Origin: CAKSQF01 sp964568425
Lineage (GTDB): Bacteria > Bacillota > Clostridia > Oscillospirales > CAG-272
Direction: 5' to 3'
DNA length: 64,000 nt
Assembly: GCA_964568425.1 (NCBI GenBank)
Contig: CAZMPO010000006.1
Coordinates: forward strand, 41,104-105,103
The notes beneath the pieces are model-generated. The model had not been told where the DNA came from. It searched no databases and worked only from the letters and a program-made list of their open reading frames with translations. Every line of letters starts with the position of its first letter. The stretch's first letter is position 1. Positions 1 to 9,080 of the stretch are shown one piece after another. The position numbers and the translations under genes were made by a program.

Positions 1-2
1 CG

Positions 3-3000
3 ACGGGTTACGGCGAGCTACTCTTGAAATCGGCATTTTCGCTTGATGAGGGCGAGGTCGAAACGGTCGCACATGCAACTGCGGCGAAGTTTTTTGATCC
101 CCGGACTGACTGCGTACTTGACATAGGCGGTCAGGACATGAAGTGCATACGCCTCAAAAACGGTGCGATCGATTCGATCATGCTCAACGAGGCATGCTCA
201 TCGGGATGCGGCTCGTTTATCGAAAATTTCGCCAATTCCCTTTCGATGTCGGCTGAGGAATTTGCCAAAGAGGCGATCTTTGCCAAAGCTCCCGTCGATC
301 TCGGCACGAGATGCACCGTTTTCATGAATTCAAATGTAAAACAGGCGCAAAAAGAGGGTGCAAGCGTTTCGGATATATCCGCAGGTCTTGCCTATTCGGT
401 CGTCAAAAACGCTCTGTACAAGGTCATAAAGCTTGCAAGTCCCGATGATCTCGGGCATCATATAGTGGTACAGGGCGGAACATTCTACAACAGAGCAGTC
501 CTGCGCGCTCTCGAGACTATCACGGGGACAAATGTTGTCTGTCCCGACATCAGCGGTCTTATGGGAGCGTTCGGTGCGGCACTGATCGCCAGAGAGCATT
601 TCGACGGCAAGGAAAGCTCGATCATTTCGCTTGACACGCTTGACAGCTTTTCGTATCAGAGCAGAACGACCCGTTGCGGCGGATGTGAAAACAACTGCAT
701 GCTGACGGTCAACACATTCAGCACAAACAAAAAATACATCACGGGAAACAGGTGCGAAAAAATGGTCGGCGCAAACGGCGTCGGGCAGCGCGGAGAGGAT
801 CTGGTCGAATACAAAAGATCGAGGATCTTCGGATACGAGTCTCTTCCGGCAGAGGATGCTCCTCGCGGCGTTATCGGCATCCCGAGAGTTCTGAACATAT
901 ACGAAAACTACCCGTTCTGGGCGACATTTTTCAAAGAGCTCGGCTTTTCAGTGGTTCTTTCGCCCTATTCGAGCAGAAAGATATATCAGCTCGGAATGGA
1001 CAGCATTCCGTCCGAATCCGAGTGCTATCCCGCAAAGCTTGCCCACGGTCATGTAAAATGGCTGATTGAAAAAGGGATAACGACGATTTTCCATCCGAGC
1101 GTTTTCTACGAGCGCACCGAAAACTCGGACACGAAAAATCACTACAACTGTCCGATGGTCATCTCCTACCCTGAGAACATAAAGAACAACATGGAGGAGA
1201 TCTCCGAAAACAATGTTAGATATCTCCATCCCTTCCTTGCGTTCACCGACGAAAAGACGGTCACAAAAAGACTTTGTGAGATATGCTCGGATGTCTGGTC
1301 GATCGACAAGAGCGAGGTAAAGCGCGCCGCCGCGCTCGCCTGGGCGGAGCAAACGCGTGCAAAGGAAGATATCAGAAAAGAGGGGACGCGACTGCTTGAA
1401 AAGCTCGAGCGCGAAGGAAAGAGCGGCATAGTTTTGGCAGGCAGACCCTATCACATCGATCCCGAGATCAACCACGGCATTCCCGAAATGATCGCATCCT
1501 TCGGGCTGTCGGTATTTACCGAGGACAGCCTTCCGCTCCCCATGGGCAGCGGTCGCGAGCTTCGCGTGCTCGATCAATGGACTTATCACGCAAGGCTTTA
1601 TGCCGCCGCCGAATATGTCTGCACTCGTGACGATCTTGAGCTCATACAGCTCAACTCGTTCGGTTGCGGTCTTGATGCGGTGACGACCGATCAGGTGTGC
1701 GAGATACTCGAAAATGCGGGCAGGCTCTACACGGTGCTCAAGATCGACGAGGTCAACAATCTCGGTTCGGCTCGGATTCGCGTGCGCAGTCTTATCGCCG
1801 CAATGAAGATGAAAAAGAATGTCTCCTGCGATGATGGCTGCGACAGAGAAAAGTACGATTACAAGCGTGTCGAATTTACCAAAGAGATGTTTGACGAGGG
1901 ATACACGATACTTGCTCCCTCGATGAGTCCGATACATTTTGACATATTGAAGCCCATATTTGTGAAAAACGGATTCAACATCGTAATGCTCGACAAGCCG
2001 TCAAAGCGCGCGGTGGACATGGGGCTCAAATATGTCAACAACGATGCCTGCTATCCGTCGATCATAACGGTCGGACAAATGATGGACGCCGTGCTCTCGG
2101 GCGAGTATGACACCTCAAAGCTCGCTCTCATGATGACGCAAACAGGCGGATGCTGCAGGGCAAGCAACTATGTCGGATTTATCAGACGCGCGCTTGACAG
2201 TGCGGGGCTCTCTCATATCCCGGTCATATCGCTCAGCGCACAGGGGCTTGAGAAGAACAGCGGATTTAAAATCAAGCCGGGTATGCTCATCGATGCAATG
2301 AAGGGGCTTATCTGGGGTGATATCATCATGCGCTGTCTCTATCGCACCCGTCCCTACGAGATAGAGATCGGTTCGGCGAACACACTGCGCGACAAGTGGA
2401 TAAGCAGATGCTCGGATATCCTTGCAGGCAAGGTCAAAAAGGTCTCGTACAAGGAGATCTGCCGCGAGATAGTCGACGATTTTGACGCACTCCCGATATA
2501 CGAAGACATGAAAAAACCGCGTGTCGGCATTGTCGGCGAAATACTCGTAAAATACATGCCGATCGCGAACAACAATCTCGTCGAGCTTCTTGAAAAAGAG
2601 GGTGCCGAGGCGGTCGTTCCCGATTTTCTGGACTTCTTGTCGATGTGTATCTACAACATGATACCGAAGGTAAAGGAGCTCGGAACGCCATATTGGGGAC
2701 TGCTCGTATCGCATGTGGGTATTGATGCGCTTAAGGCTCTTCGCGCGCCTGCGGCTGACGCGCTTAAAAACAGCAAGCGTTTCTCTGCCCCGACCGATAT
2801 TGAAAAGACTGCCGAATATGCCGAGAAATATCTCTCGATCTGCAATCAATACGGTGAAGGATGGTTCCTTTGCGGAGAGATGATCGAGCTGATACACGAC
2901 GGCGCGCCGAACATCGTATGCGTACAGCCGTTTGGCTGTCTGCCCAACCATGTCGTCGGAAAGGGTGTCATCAAGGCGATCAAGAAGGATTATCCCTACT

Positions 3001-3158
3001 CCAACATCGCCGCCGTCGATTACGATCCGGGTGCTTCCGAGGTCAATCAGCTAAATCGCATAAAGCTTATGCTCGCAACGGCAAAGGATAATCTCAGGCA
3101 GGCGCAAAGTCAAAGAAAGCGCGAAAAAGAAGCCGCGAAAACGGCAGTCGCAAAATAA
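3..3158 (+). CDS. 2-hydroxyacyl-CoA dehydratase activase-like protein (BadF/HgdC ATPase + DUF2229), 5' partial
   Basis: C-terminal 1051 residues of a large ATP-dependent activase-type protein; the frame is open to the first base of the window, so the start lies upstream. The first residues (TGYGELLL) and DIGGQDMKCIRL followed by NEACSSGCGSF match the second half of the BadF/BadG/HgdC ATPase fold. In HgdC the Cys in the NDKCAAGTG-type loop binds a bridging [4Fe-4S] cluster, and a Cys is present here. After about residue 280 comes a DUF2229/CoA-activase-type region (GIPRVLNIYENYPFW, SESECYPAKLAHGH), then a second related half rich in conserved Cys (TQTGGCCRASNY, QPFGCLPNHV) and a Lys/Arg-rich tail. 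Family members of about 1400 residues are common in Clostridia. They are assumed to inject electrons into an acyl-CoA dehydratase or related enzyme, but no dehydratase gene is visible here, so the substrate is unknown. A TTG at 24 exists but is internal. Confidence 0.85.
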   Translation, partial: TGYGELLLKSAFSLDEGEVETVAHATAAKFFDPRTDCVLDIGGQDMKCIRLKNGAIDSIMLNEACSSGCGSFIENFANSLSMSAEEFAKEAIFAKAPVDLGTRCTVFMNSNVKQAQKEGASVSDISAGLAYSVVKNALYKVIKLASPDDLGHHIVVQGGTFYNRAVLRALETITGTNVVCPDISGLMGAFGAALIAREHFDGKESSIISLDTLDSFSYQSRTTRCGGCENNCMLTVNTFSTNKKYITGNRCEKMVGANGVGQRGEDLVEYKRSRIFGYESLPAEDAPRGVIGIPRVLNIYENYPFWATFFKELGFSVVLSPYSSRKIYQLGMDSIPSESECYPAKLAHGHVKWLIEKGITTIFHPSVFYERTENSDTKNHYNCPMVISYPENIKNNMEEISENNVRYLHPFLAFTDEKTVTKRLCEICSDVWSIDKSEVKRAAALAWAEQTRAKEDIRKEGTRLLEKLEREGKSGIVLAGRPYHIDPEINHGIPEMIASFGLSVFTEDSLPLPMGSGRELRVLDQWTYHARLYAAAEYVCTRDDLELIQLNSFGCGLDAVTTDQVCEILENAGRLYTVLKIDEVNNLGSARIRVRSLIAAMKMKKNVSCDDGCDREKYDYKRVEFTKEMFDEGYTILAPSMSPIHFDILKPIFVKNGFNIVMLDKPSKRAVDMGLKYVNNDACYPSIITVGQMMDAVLSGEYDTSKLALMMTQTGGCCRASNYVGFIRRALDSAGLSHIPVISLSAQGLEKNSGFKIKPGMLIDAMKGLIWGDIIMRCLYRTRPYEIEIGSANTLRDKWISRCSDILAGKVKKVSYKEICREIVDDFDALPIYEDMKKPRVGIVGEILVKYMPIANNNLVELLEKEGAEAVVPDFLDFLSMCIYNMIPKVKELGTPYWGLLVSHVGIDALKALRAPAADALKNSKRFSAPTDIEKTAEYAEKYLSICNQYGEGWFLCGEMIELIHDGAPNIVCVQPFGCLPNHVVGKGVIKAIKKDYPYSNIAAVDYDPGASEVNQLNRIKLMLATAKDNLRQAQSQRKREKEAAKTAVAK

Positions 3159-3223
3159 GCGAGAGAGGAGCTTTTGCTCACGAAAAGGTCGAAAAAATCG
3201 AGATTTTTTGTCAAAAACAGCCT

Positions 3224-3252
3224 TTGAAAAAAATGCAAAAAAATGCTATAAT
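3224..3252 (+). promoter_or_regulatory. SigA-type promoter of the 79-residue gene
   Basis: -35 TTGAAA (3224-3229), 17-bp spacer, -10 TATAAT (3247-3252). It lies in the gap after the activase gene and about 55 bp upstream of the next start codon. Confidence 0.75.
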
Positions 3253-3261
3253 TATGCCAAA

Positions 3262-3279
3262 GAGGACAATAATGTCCTC
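3262..3279. promoter_or_regulatory. operator-like palindrome at the transcription start
   Basis: Perfect inverted repeat GAGGACA-ATAA-TGTCCTC starting about 9 bp after the -10 box, so it covers the expected transcription start. It could be an operator for a dimeric repressor or a short 5' RNA hairpin. No T-run follows, so it is not a terminator. Confidence 0.5.
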
Positions 3280-3307
3280 ATATTAATCCGAAACGGAGGA
3301 AAATGGC

Positions 3308-3547
3308 ATGAAACGTGTAAAAGCGGCTTGCATCTGCCAAACACTGCATTTTATGTTAAAGGAGGACGTCGGACACGACTACGCGGTCTCTCTCGTAAAG
3401 GACGAGGTCGCCCATTACAAGAAGGGTCTCGAGCGTGCGGGAACGCTGTACAAGATCGTTGATGAGAGTGTGCAGGAAGACGGATCGATCATCATAAAGA
3501 TCATAAAGCAGTACAACGCCTGCCCTGTCGGCGGTTATCTCAACTGA
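3308..3547 (+). CDS. small protein of unknown function (79 aa)
   Basis: ATG at 3308 follows a good AACGGAGGA ribosome site (3292-3300) and its own promoter, and ends in front of a strong terminator, so it is a complete single-gene transcription unit. The protein (MKRVKAACICQTLHF... ending NACPVGGYLN) has no signal peptide or membrane segment. It has two Cys near the N terminus (CIC) and one near the C terminus (NACPVGGY), which could bind metal or form a disulfide. I do not recognise a named family. Its context (own promoter, palindrome and terminator) says it is a real, separately regulated gene. Confidence 0.75.
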   Translation: MKRVKAACICQTLHFMLKEDVGHDYAVSLVKDEVAHYKKGLERAGTLYKIVDESVQEDGSIIIKIIKQYNACPVGGYLN

Positions 3548-3579
3548 ATGACAGAGAGGTAAAACCAAATAACAAACAA

Positions 3580-3633
3580 GCGTGTAGCCATGCGGCGTAA
3601 TTCCGGCATCATGGCTGCACGCTTTTATTTTTT
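3580..3633 (+). terminator. Rho-independent terminator
   Basis: Stem GCGTGTAGCCATG (3580-3592) pairs with CATGGCTGCACGC (3610-3622; one mismatch), followed by the T-rich tract TTTTATTTTTT. It ends the 79-residue gene's unit. Confidence 0.85.
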
Positions 3634-3677
3634 GTTACAAAACTCTGAAACAGGTAACGAAAGGATTTTTATCAAAA

Positions 3678-5090
3678 ATGGAAACAACACAACAAGAAAG
3701 CTCATATCTTGAAACAAGGTCGCTGACATCGCTTATGGCATCATATGCTCTGCCCTGTATAATATCGCTTTTGGTCGGCGCGCTCTACAACATAGTGGAT
3801 CAGATCTTTATCGCCAACGCCGATTATCTCGCTTCATACGGAAACGCGGCAAACACCGTAGTTTTTCCGTTAACCGTCGTCGCGCTCGCCATCGCTGTAA
3901 TGATAGGTGACGGATGCTGTGCGCTGGTGAGCATCAGCCTCGGAAAGGGCGACCGATCGAGTGCCGAAAAGGCTGTCGGCAGTTCTGTGGTCATGGTTAT
4001 CGCGGCATCGGTCCTGCTTACGGCGATATATTTGATATTCGACACTCGGATAATAAGCATGTTCGGCGGAAATGTCAACGCCGAGACCGCAAGATACGCA
4101 AAGGAATACTTTTTCTGCATATCGCTCGGCATCCCGCTTTACATGTTCGGGCAAGCGATGAACCCCATAATCCGAGCCGACGGTTCTCCGAAATTTGCGA
4201 TGGTCTCGACGCTTATCGGTGCAATCACCAACATCATTCTCGATCCCGTATTTATTTTCGCCTTTAAGTGGGGGATGACGGGTGCGGCACTTGCAACGGT
4301 CATCGGTCAAGCGGCGACTGCCCTGCTGTCGCTGTTTTACCTGTTCAAAATGAAAACTGCAATGCCCAAGACCTCCGACTTCATCCCGACACCCGCGATA
4401 TGCAGAGGTGTCTTGACTCTCGGACTGACGAGCTTTTTATCGCAGATCAGTCTGGTCGCGGCAATGGCGGCGATCAACAATATGCTGAGAAAATATGGTG
4501 TCACCGATCCGATATTCGGACAGGAGGCATACGCGCAGATCCCGATGGCAGTCGTCGGAATTGTTATGAAATTTTTCCAAATCGTGATCTCGGCAGTCGT
4601 CGGAATGGCTGCCGGATGCATACCCATCGTCGGTTACAACATGGGTGCAAAGAGGCACGACAGGGTCAAGGGGCTCTTTACGAGACTGCTTATCGGCGAG
4701 GCGGCGATCGGAGCGGCGGCACTGCTGCTTGTTGAATTATGTCCCCGACAGCTGATCGGGATATTCGGAGCATCACACGAGAGTGTCTATTACACCGATT
4801 TTGCGATAAGGGCGTTTCGCGTCTATCTCTGCATGATGATACCCGCATGTATCAACAAGGCGTGCTTTATTTTCCTGCAAGCAATGGGCAAGGCGGCAAG
4901 CTCGAGTGTACTCTCGATGATCCGCGAGGTAGTGTTCGGGGTCGGCTTTGCCCTTTTGCTCCCGATATTTTTCGGGCTTGACGGCGTACTCTATTCGATG
5001 CCGCTGTCTGATATTTTGACATTCACGATCTCGCTCCCGCTGATCGTTATGACCTACAAGGAGCTTGGCAAACAGAAAATTGATTTTTAA
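3678..5090 (+). CDS. MATE family efflux transporter
   Basis: 470-residue membrane protein with about twelve hydrophobic segments in two homologous halves. The MATE-type N terminus is clear (LETRSLTSLMASYALPCIISLLVGALYNIVDQIFIAN), with conserved residues near each half's start (GMAAGCIPIVGYNMGAKRHDRVK in the second half). The length is typical. Family members export cationic drugs or metabolites in exchange for Na+ or H+; the substrate cannot be told from sequence. An AAGGA motif lies about 14 nt upstream of the ATG. The gene stands alone between a terminator and a decayed gene. Confidence 0.9.
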   Translation: METTQQESSYLETRSLTSLMASYALPCIISLLVGALYNIVDQIFIANADYLASYGNAANTVVFPLTVVALAIAVMIGDGCCALVSISLGKGDRSSAEKAVGSSVVMVIAASVLLTAIYLIFDTRIISMFGGNVNAETARYAKEYFFCISLGIPLYMFGQAMNPIIRADGSPKFAMVSTLIGAITNIILDPVFIFAFKWGMTGAALATVIGQAATALLSLFYLFKMKTAMPKTSDFIPTPAICRGVLTLGLTSFLSQISLVAAMAAINNMLRKYGVTDPIFGQEAYAQIPMAVVGIVMKFFQIVISAVVGMAAGCIPIVGYNMGAKRHDRVKGLFTRLLIGEAAIGAAALLLVELCPRQLIGIFGASHESVYYTDFAIRAFRVYLCMMIPACINKACFIFLQAMGKAASSSVLSMIREVVFGVGFALLLPIFFGLDGVLYSMPLSDILTFTISLPLIVMTYKELGKQKIDF

Positions 5091-5157
5091 GCCGTCCTGC
5101 TTGCTTTATCGAAAGGATACATCGCATACTAACTTTTTCTTTGCTGAGCGAGAATAA

Positions 5158-5733
5158 TATTTTACATTTGTCAAGACAGATATTATTGTTGACAGGTATT
5201 TTTACTCGGTCGAGTGGGCATTCCAAAAATCAGAAGTGATCGTATGCGGCACTTGTCGAGCCATCGACAATAATGATGCGGGTATCGCGAGGGACTATCT
5301 GTTCGATGTGACCAAGGTTTACTGTGGAGAGTTCTCGGGATCAACGCTTCATCTGCGTGAAAGCAACAGCAAAGAGGCAAAGTATAAGATCGGCGAAGAA
5401 TACTATCTGTCACTCAACATCTGCAATCCGTATTACCTGGATTCTGAAGAGTCGGAGTCGGAAGGCTACTACGAGTCCTATTACGGTATATATCTCCCGG
5501 TCTTCGATCCCGAAGATCATTGTGTTTTCGGACATACGTCCCTATCATATTACGCCCAAGAAGAAACCGTTTCGGCACTCTCGTCCCCTGATACCGCCGC
5601 AGAATATTTCAGCACAAGGAGATTTTCGGAGCTTTCGGATAAAGAGCCACCGCGACAGAACAAGGGGGATACCAATATCGAAACAACGACCGATGACAAC
5701 TCTTCAACCGAGCCCGATACGACAAAGCAGTAG
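5158..5733 (+). pseudogene. remnant of a secreted/lipoprotein gene, N terminus lost
   Basis: The frame is open from just after a TAA at 5155. It reads SVEWAFQKSEVIVCGTC...DYLFDVTKVYCGEFSGSTLHLRES...YKIGEEYYLSLNI, a pattern common in small cell-surface proteins of gut Clostridia, ending in a Thr/Asp-rich tail. There is no in-frame ATG or signal peptide upstream. The only starts are an unsupported GTG at 5236 (no ribosome site) or codons inside the conserved region. A hydrophobic stretch (ILLLTGIF) lies in another frame at about 5179-5202, after an AAAGGA at 5112-5117, as if a frameshift had separated signal peptide from body. It could also be a real short protein starting at GTG 5236. Confidence 0.5.
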
Positions 5734-5739
5734 ATGAAT

Positions 5740-5758
5740 CGGCTCACGGAGCCGTTTT
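5740..5758 (+). terminator. short Rho-independent terminator
   Basis: CGGCTC-ACG-GAGCCG hairpin followed by TTTT, directly after the stop of the decayed gene. Confidence 0.6.
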
Positions 5759-5772
5759 ATGATCAAATGATC

Positions 5773-5811
5773 AAGGCTGTCTCAAATGCGAAAAGCATTT
5801 GAGACAGCCTT
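5773..5811. terminator. long hairpin between convergent genes
   Basis: A perfect 17-bp stem (5773-5789 with 5795-5811, loop GAAAA) ends 5 bp before the stop codon of the minus-strand ABC-F gene. It most likely terminates transcription from both sides, although the T-tracts are weak on each strand. Confidence 0.7.
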
Positions 5812-5816
5812 ATTTG

Positions 5817-7709
5817 TTATATTTCCTCTCCGAGCGAGTCAAGCTCTTCCATTAGGGTCATCATTCGTGTCTCAAGCTCTTCCGACTCGGAATAGAGCTT
5901 TGAGAGAAGGTCCGCATCGCTTTGATTTTCATCGATCTCACGGGAAATCTCGTCAAGTCTTGTCTCTATCGCGGCAATCTCTTCCCTGCTCTTTTTTATC
6001 CTGTTTGCCAAGCGTCTTTTCTCGGCAGACTCCTGTTTGCTTTTCATGTACTGCTTTTTAGACTCGGTCGCCGTCGGTGCTTCACTCGCGGTAGAGGCAC
6101 TTTTTTGGGCAAAGCGCGAAACATAGGAAAGGTAATCCTCATATGTGCCCATATAATCGCGCACGCCGCCGTCCTCAAACGCGAGTATTCGGGAGGCAAG
6201 CTTTTTTATGAAATATCTGTCGTGAGATACCGCGAGGATCGTGCCGTCAAAATCGGTCAATGCATCCTCGAGGACCTCGCGAGACATGATATCAAGGTGG
6301 TTGGTCGGCTCATCGAGGAAAAGCAGATTATACTTTGACAGCATGAGCTTTGCGAATGTAATTCTTGACTTTTCGCCGCCCGAAAGCACGCGTATTTCCT
6401 TGAAGATATCGTCTCCTTTGAACAAAAAGAGTGCGAGTGCGTTTCTTATCTCGGTCTGCGAAAGGGTCGGATAGGAGTCCCACAGCTCGTCGATGACCGT
6501 TTTGTCCTCGGACAGGTTTTGGTTCTCCTGATCGTAATATCCGAGCCTGACATTATAGCCAAAATCAAACACGCCAAGGTCTTGTGTCGCATGTCCGCTG
6601 AGTATCTTGAGAAGAGTCGATTTTCCGCAACCGTTTTTGCCGATGATAAAGAGTCTGTCGCGCTTTTTAAGCTCAAACGAAAGACCCTCGAAAAGCGTTT
6701 TGCCGGGATAGCTCTTTGACAGGCGTCTTACCGACAGCACATCAAAGCCGCTTTCATCCGACTCGGAAAACTTCATGCGTATATTGTCGGGAAGTCTCGA
6801 GGGTGCATCGATCTTTTCCATCTTATCGAGCTGTTTCTGCCTTGACTCGGCGGCGATGATGTTTCGCTCTCTGTTCCAACGTCTCTGTTGTTCGATATAC
6901 GCCTCTATCCTTGCGATCTCTTTTTGCTGATTTTTATACTGATGCTCGAGTATTTCGCGCTCTCTCTTTTTTTCGGCAATATATTTATCGTAATTTCCGC
7001 TGTAAAGCTTTGCCTTGGAGTTTTCTATCTCGAGCGTTTTGCCCGTGACCTTACAGAGAAAATATCTGTCGTGTGAGACGACGATTACCGTTTTCGAGCA
7101 GGACGAAAGATACTTTTCAAGCCACTCGATACTGTCGATGTCGAGGTGGTTGGTAGGCTCGTCCAGAATTATTATATCGGGATCGGACAAAAGAAGTCTC
7201 GCAAGTGCCACACGAGTCTTTTGACCGCCGCTGAGCGTGGTTATCGGCACATCAAAGAAATCAGCGCCAAGTCCGAGACTTTGAAGCGTGCCCTTGCATC
7301 TGCCCCTGTATTCAAGTCCGCCGTCCGAGACGAATTTTTCGTGCATTGAGGCAAAGCGAAGTGCCGCCGCCTCGTCACCGTCGTCCGCAAGCATTCGCAG
7401 TCTCTCAAGCTCGCGCTCGGTATCGATAAGGCTTGAAAATGCCGCAAGCATCTCGTCGAGCACACTGCGATCACTCGAATACTCGGCATTTTGCTCAAGC
7501 ATCGAAACAGTCGCGCCGTTTTGGATATAAACGCTGCCGCCGTCGGCGGCAAGTTTATTTGTTATTATTCGCAAAAGGGTCGATTTTCCCGCGCCGTTTA
7601 CTCCGACAATGCCGAGATGATCGCCTTCGTTTATCGAAAATGTAACACGGTCGAGGATCGTGTCTATCCCGACCGAGAAAGATATGTTGTCGCAACTTAA
7701 AGAAATCAT
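5817..7709 (-). CDS. ABC-F family ATPase (Uup/YdiF type)
   Basis: 630-residue soluble protein with two ABC ATPase domains and no membrane segments, the ABC-F layout. Domain 1: Walker A GVNGAGKST (about residue 37), signature TLSGGQKTR, Walker B IIILDEPTNHLD. Then a charged ABC-F linker (EKKREREILEHQYKNQQKEIARIEAYIEQQRRW). Domain 2: GKNGCGKST, LSGGEKSR, LLFLDEPTNHLD. A C-terminal coiled coil (about 545-630) resembles YdiF/Uup. Family members act on the ribosome, either as translation factors or in ribosome protection against antibiotics. The housekeeping role is more likely because nothing nearby suggests resistance. It is a single gene converging on the decayed gene. Confidence 0.88.
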   Translation of the reverse strand: MISLSCDNISFSVGIDTILDRVTFSINEGDHLGIVGVNGAGKSTLLRIITNKLAADGGSVYIQNGATVSMLEQNAEYSSDRSVLDEMLAAFSSLIDTERELERLRMLADDGDEAAALRFASMHEKFVSDGGLEYRGRCKGTLQSLGLGADFFDVPITTLSGGQKTRVALARLLLSDPDIIILDEPTNHLDIDSIEWLEKYLSSCSKTVIVVSHDRYFLCKVTGKTLEIENSKAKLYSGNYDKYIAEKKREREILEHQYKNQQKEIARIEAYIEQQRRWNRERNIIAAESRQKQLDKMEKIDAPSRLPDNIRMKFSESDESGFDVLSVRRLSKSYPGKTLFEGLSFELKKRDRLFIIGKNGCGKSTLLKILSGHATQDLGVFDFGYNVRLGYYDQENQNLSEDKTVIDELWDSYPTLSQTEIRNALALFLFKGDDIFKEIRVLSGGEKSRITFAKLMLSKYNLLFLDEPTNHLDIMSREVLEDALTDFDGTILAVSHDRYFIKKLASRILAFEDGGVRDYMGTYEDYLSYVSRFAQKSASTASEAPTATESKKQYMKSKQESAEKRRLANRIKKSREEIAAIETRLDEISREIDENQSDADLLSKLYSESEELETRMMTLMEELDSLGEEI

Positions 7710-7809
7710 TAATAAATATACTCCGAAAAATCGTTAACGCCATTATTATACAATCTTTTTGCCAAAATGTCAAGAGATACGAAAAAATAAAAAAATTATC
7801 GCTCAGCTA

Positions 7810-7838
7810 TTGACCTTTTGCGACTTGCATGGTAAAAT
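7810..7838 (+). promoter_or_regulatory. SigA-type promoter of the serine dehydratase gene
   Basis: TTGACC (7810-7815), 17-bp spacer, TAAAAT (7833-7838) with an extended TGG in front of the -10. Confidence 0.75.
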
Positions 7839-7880
7839 AGACATGCAGAAATACAAAACAAAACGGAGCTTACGAAAAAA

Positions 7881-9080
7881 ATGAAATCTATTCGCAGCTT
7901 ATACAAAATAGGGAGAGGGCCGTCGAGCTCTCACTCGATGGGTCCGGGATTTGCGTGTGCGAAGATGCTCGCACTCTACCCCGACGCCGACATGTTCAAG
8001 GTGACCCTTTACGGCTCGCTTGCCATGACCGGCAAGGGGCACATGACCGACAAGGTCATCACTGAGTCTTTTGCGCCGAAAGAGGTCGCAATAGCCTTTG
8101 ACACATCAACACCGTGTGAGGCTTATCAAAACACGATGGACATTATCGCCTGCCGCGGAGGATTTGAGATCGGTCGCGAGAGAGTCTACAGCATCGGCGG
8201 CGGTGACATAATTTTCGAGGGGCGCGAGAGTGAGATCGAGCCCGAGATCTATCCGCACAAAAAGTATTCCGATATAGCAAATTATTGCAGAGAGCACAAT
8301 ATACGCCTTTGGGAGTATGTCGAGAAGTTTGAAGGCGAGGGAATACGCGATTATCTGTTCGATGTCTGGTCGGCGATGAAGGAAAGCATAAACAGCGGTC
8401 TGTCCGCCGTCGGCACATTGGACGGTGGGCTGATGACAAGCCGCAAGGCAAATTATCTGTACAATCAACGTCACATCGACGAATCCGCACAAACGAGAGA
8501 GAACAGACTTGTCTGTGCATACGCGTTTGCCGTAAGCGAGCAAAATGCCGCCGCCGGGAGGATAGTTACCGCTCCGACATGCGGATCGAGCGGTGTTTTA
8601 CCGTCGGTGCTTCGCTACATGCAGGAGACGAGAGGATTTGACGACACCGACATTCTGCACGCACTTGCGACAGGCGGGATCATCGGAGATCTGATCAGGA
8701 CAAACGCATCGATCAGCGGTGCGGAATGCGGCTGTCAAGCCGAGATCGGATCGGCGTGCTCCATGGCAGCCGCCGCACTCGGCGAGCTTTTTGAGATGGG
8801 CATCGATCAGATAGAATATGCCGCCGAGGTCGCAATGGAGCATCATCTGGGGCTTACCTGCGATCCGATAAACGGGCTTGTGCAGATCCCGTGCATCGAG
8901 CGAAACGCGGTCGCCGCCATGCGCGCGATAAACGCTCTGTCGCTTGCGAATTTTCTCACCGACACGAGAAAGATCAGCTTTGACACCGTCGTCGAAACGA
9001 TGTACGCGACCGGTCGCGATCTGCTCGGCAAATATCGCGAGACGGCAAAGGGCGGGCTTGCGGAGCACTACAAGCACTAA
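7881..9080 (+). CDS. sdaA: L-serine ammonia-lyase (dehydratase), iron-sulfur dependent, single chain
   Basis: 399 residues. Converts L-serine to pyruvate and ammonia in the cytoplasm with an oxygen-labile [4Fe-4S] cluster. The N-terminal beta-type domain (GRGPSSSHSMGPGFACAKM) is fused to the alpha-type catalytic domain. The cluster-binding Cys candidates are in TAPTCGSSGVLPSV, GAECGCQAEIGSACSMAAAA and GLTCDPINGLVQIPCIERNA. It is shorter than E. coli SdaA (about 454), mainly because of a compact beta domain; such forms occur in anaerobic Firmicutes. A single gene with its own promoter. Its stop overlaps by 4 bp the stop of the convergent permease gene, with no terminator hairpin visible between them. 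Confidence 0.9.
   Translation: MKSIRSLYKIGRGPSSSHSMGPGFACAKMLALYPDADMFKVTLYGSLAMTGKGHMTDKVITESFAPKEVAIAFDTSTPCEAYQNTMDIIACRGGFEIGRERVYSIGGGDIIFEGRESEIEPEIYPHKKYSDIANYCREHNIRLWEYVEKFEGEGIRDYLFDVWSAMKESINSGLSAVGTLDGGLMTSRKANYLYNQRHIDESAQTRENRLVCAYAFAVSEQNAAAGRIVTAPTCGSSGVLPSVLRYMQETRGFDDTDILHALATGGIIGDLIRTNASISGAECGCQAEIGSACSMAAAALGELFEMGIDQIEYAAEVAMEHHLGLTCDPINGLVQIPCIERNAVAAMRAINALSLANFLTDTRKISFDTVVETMYATGRDLLGKYRETAKGGLAEHYKH

Noticed and set aside
948..1937. Long open frame on the minus strand inside the activase gene
   Set aside because: Mirrors the strong codon bias of the plus-strand gene, lacks a ribosome site and matches no family; the plus-strand protein is clearly conserved.
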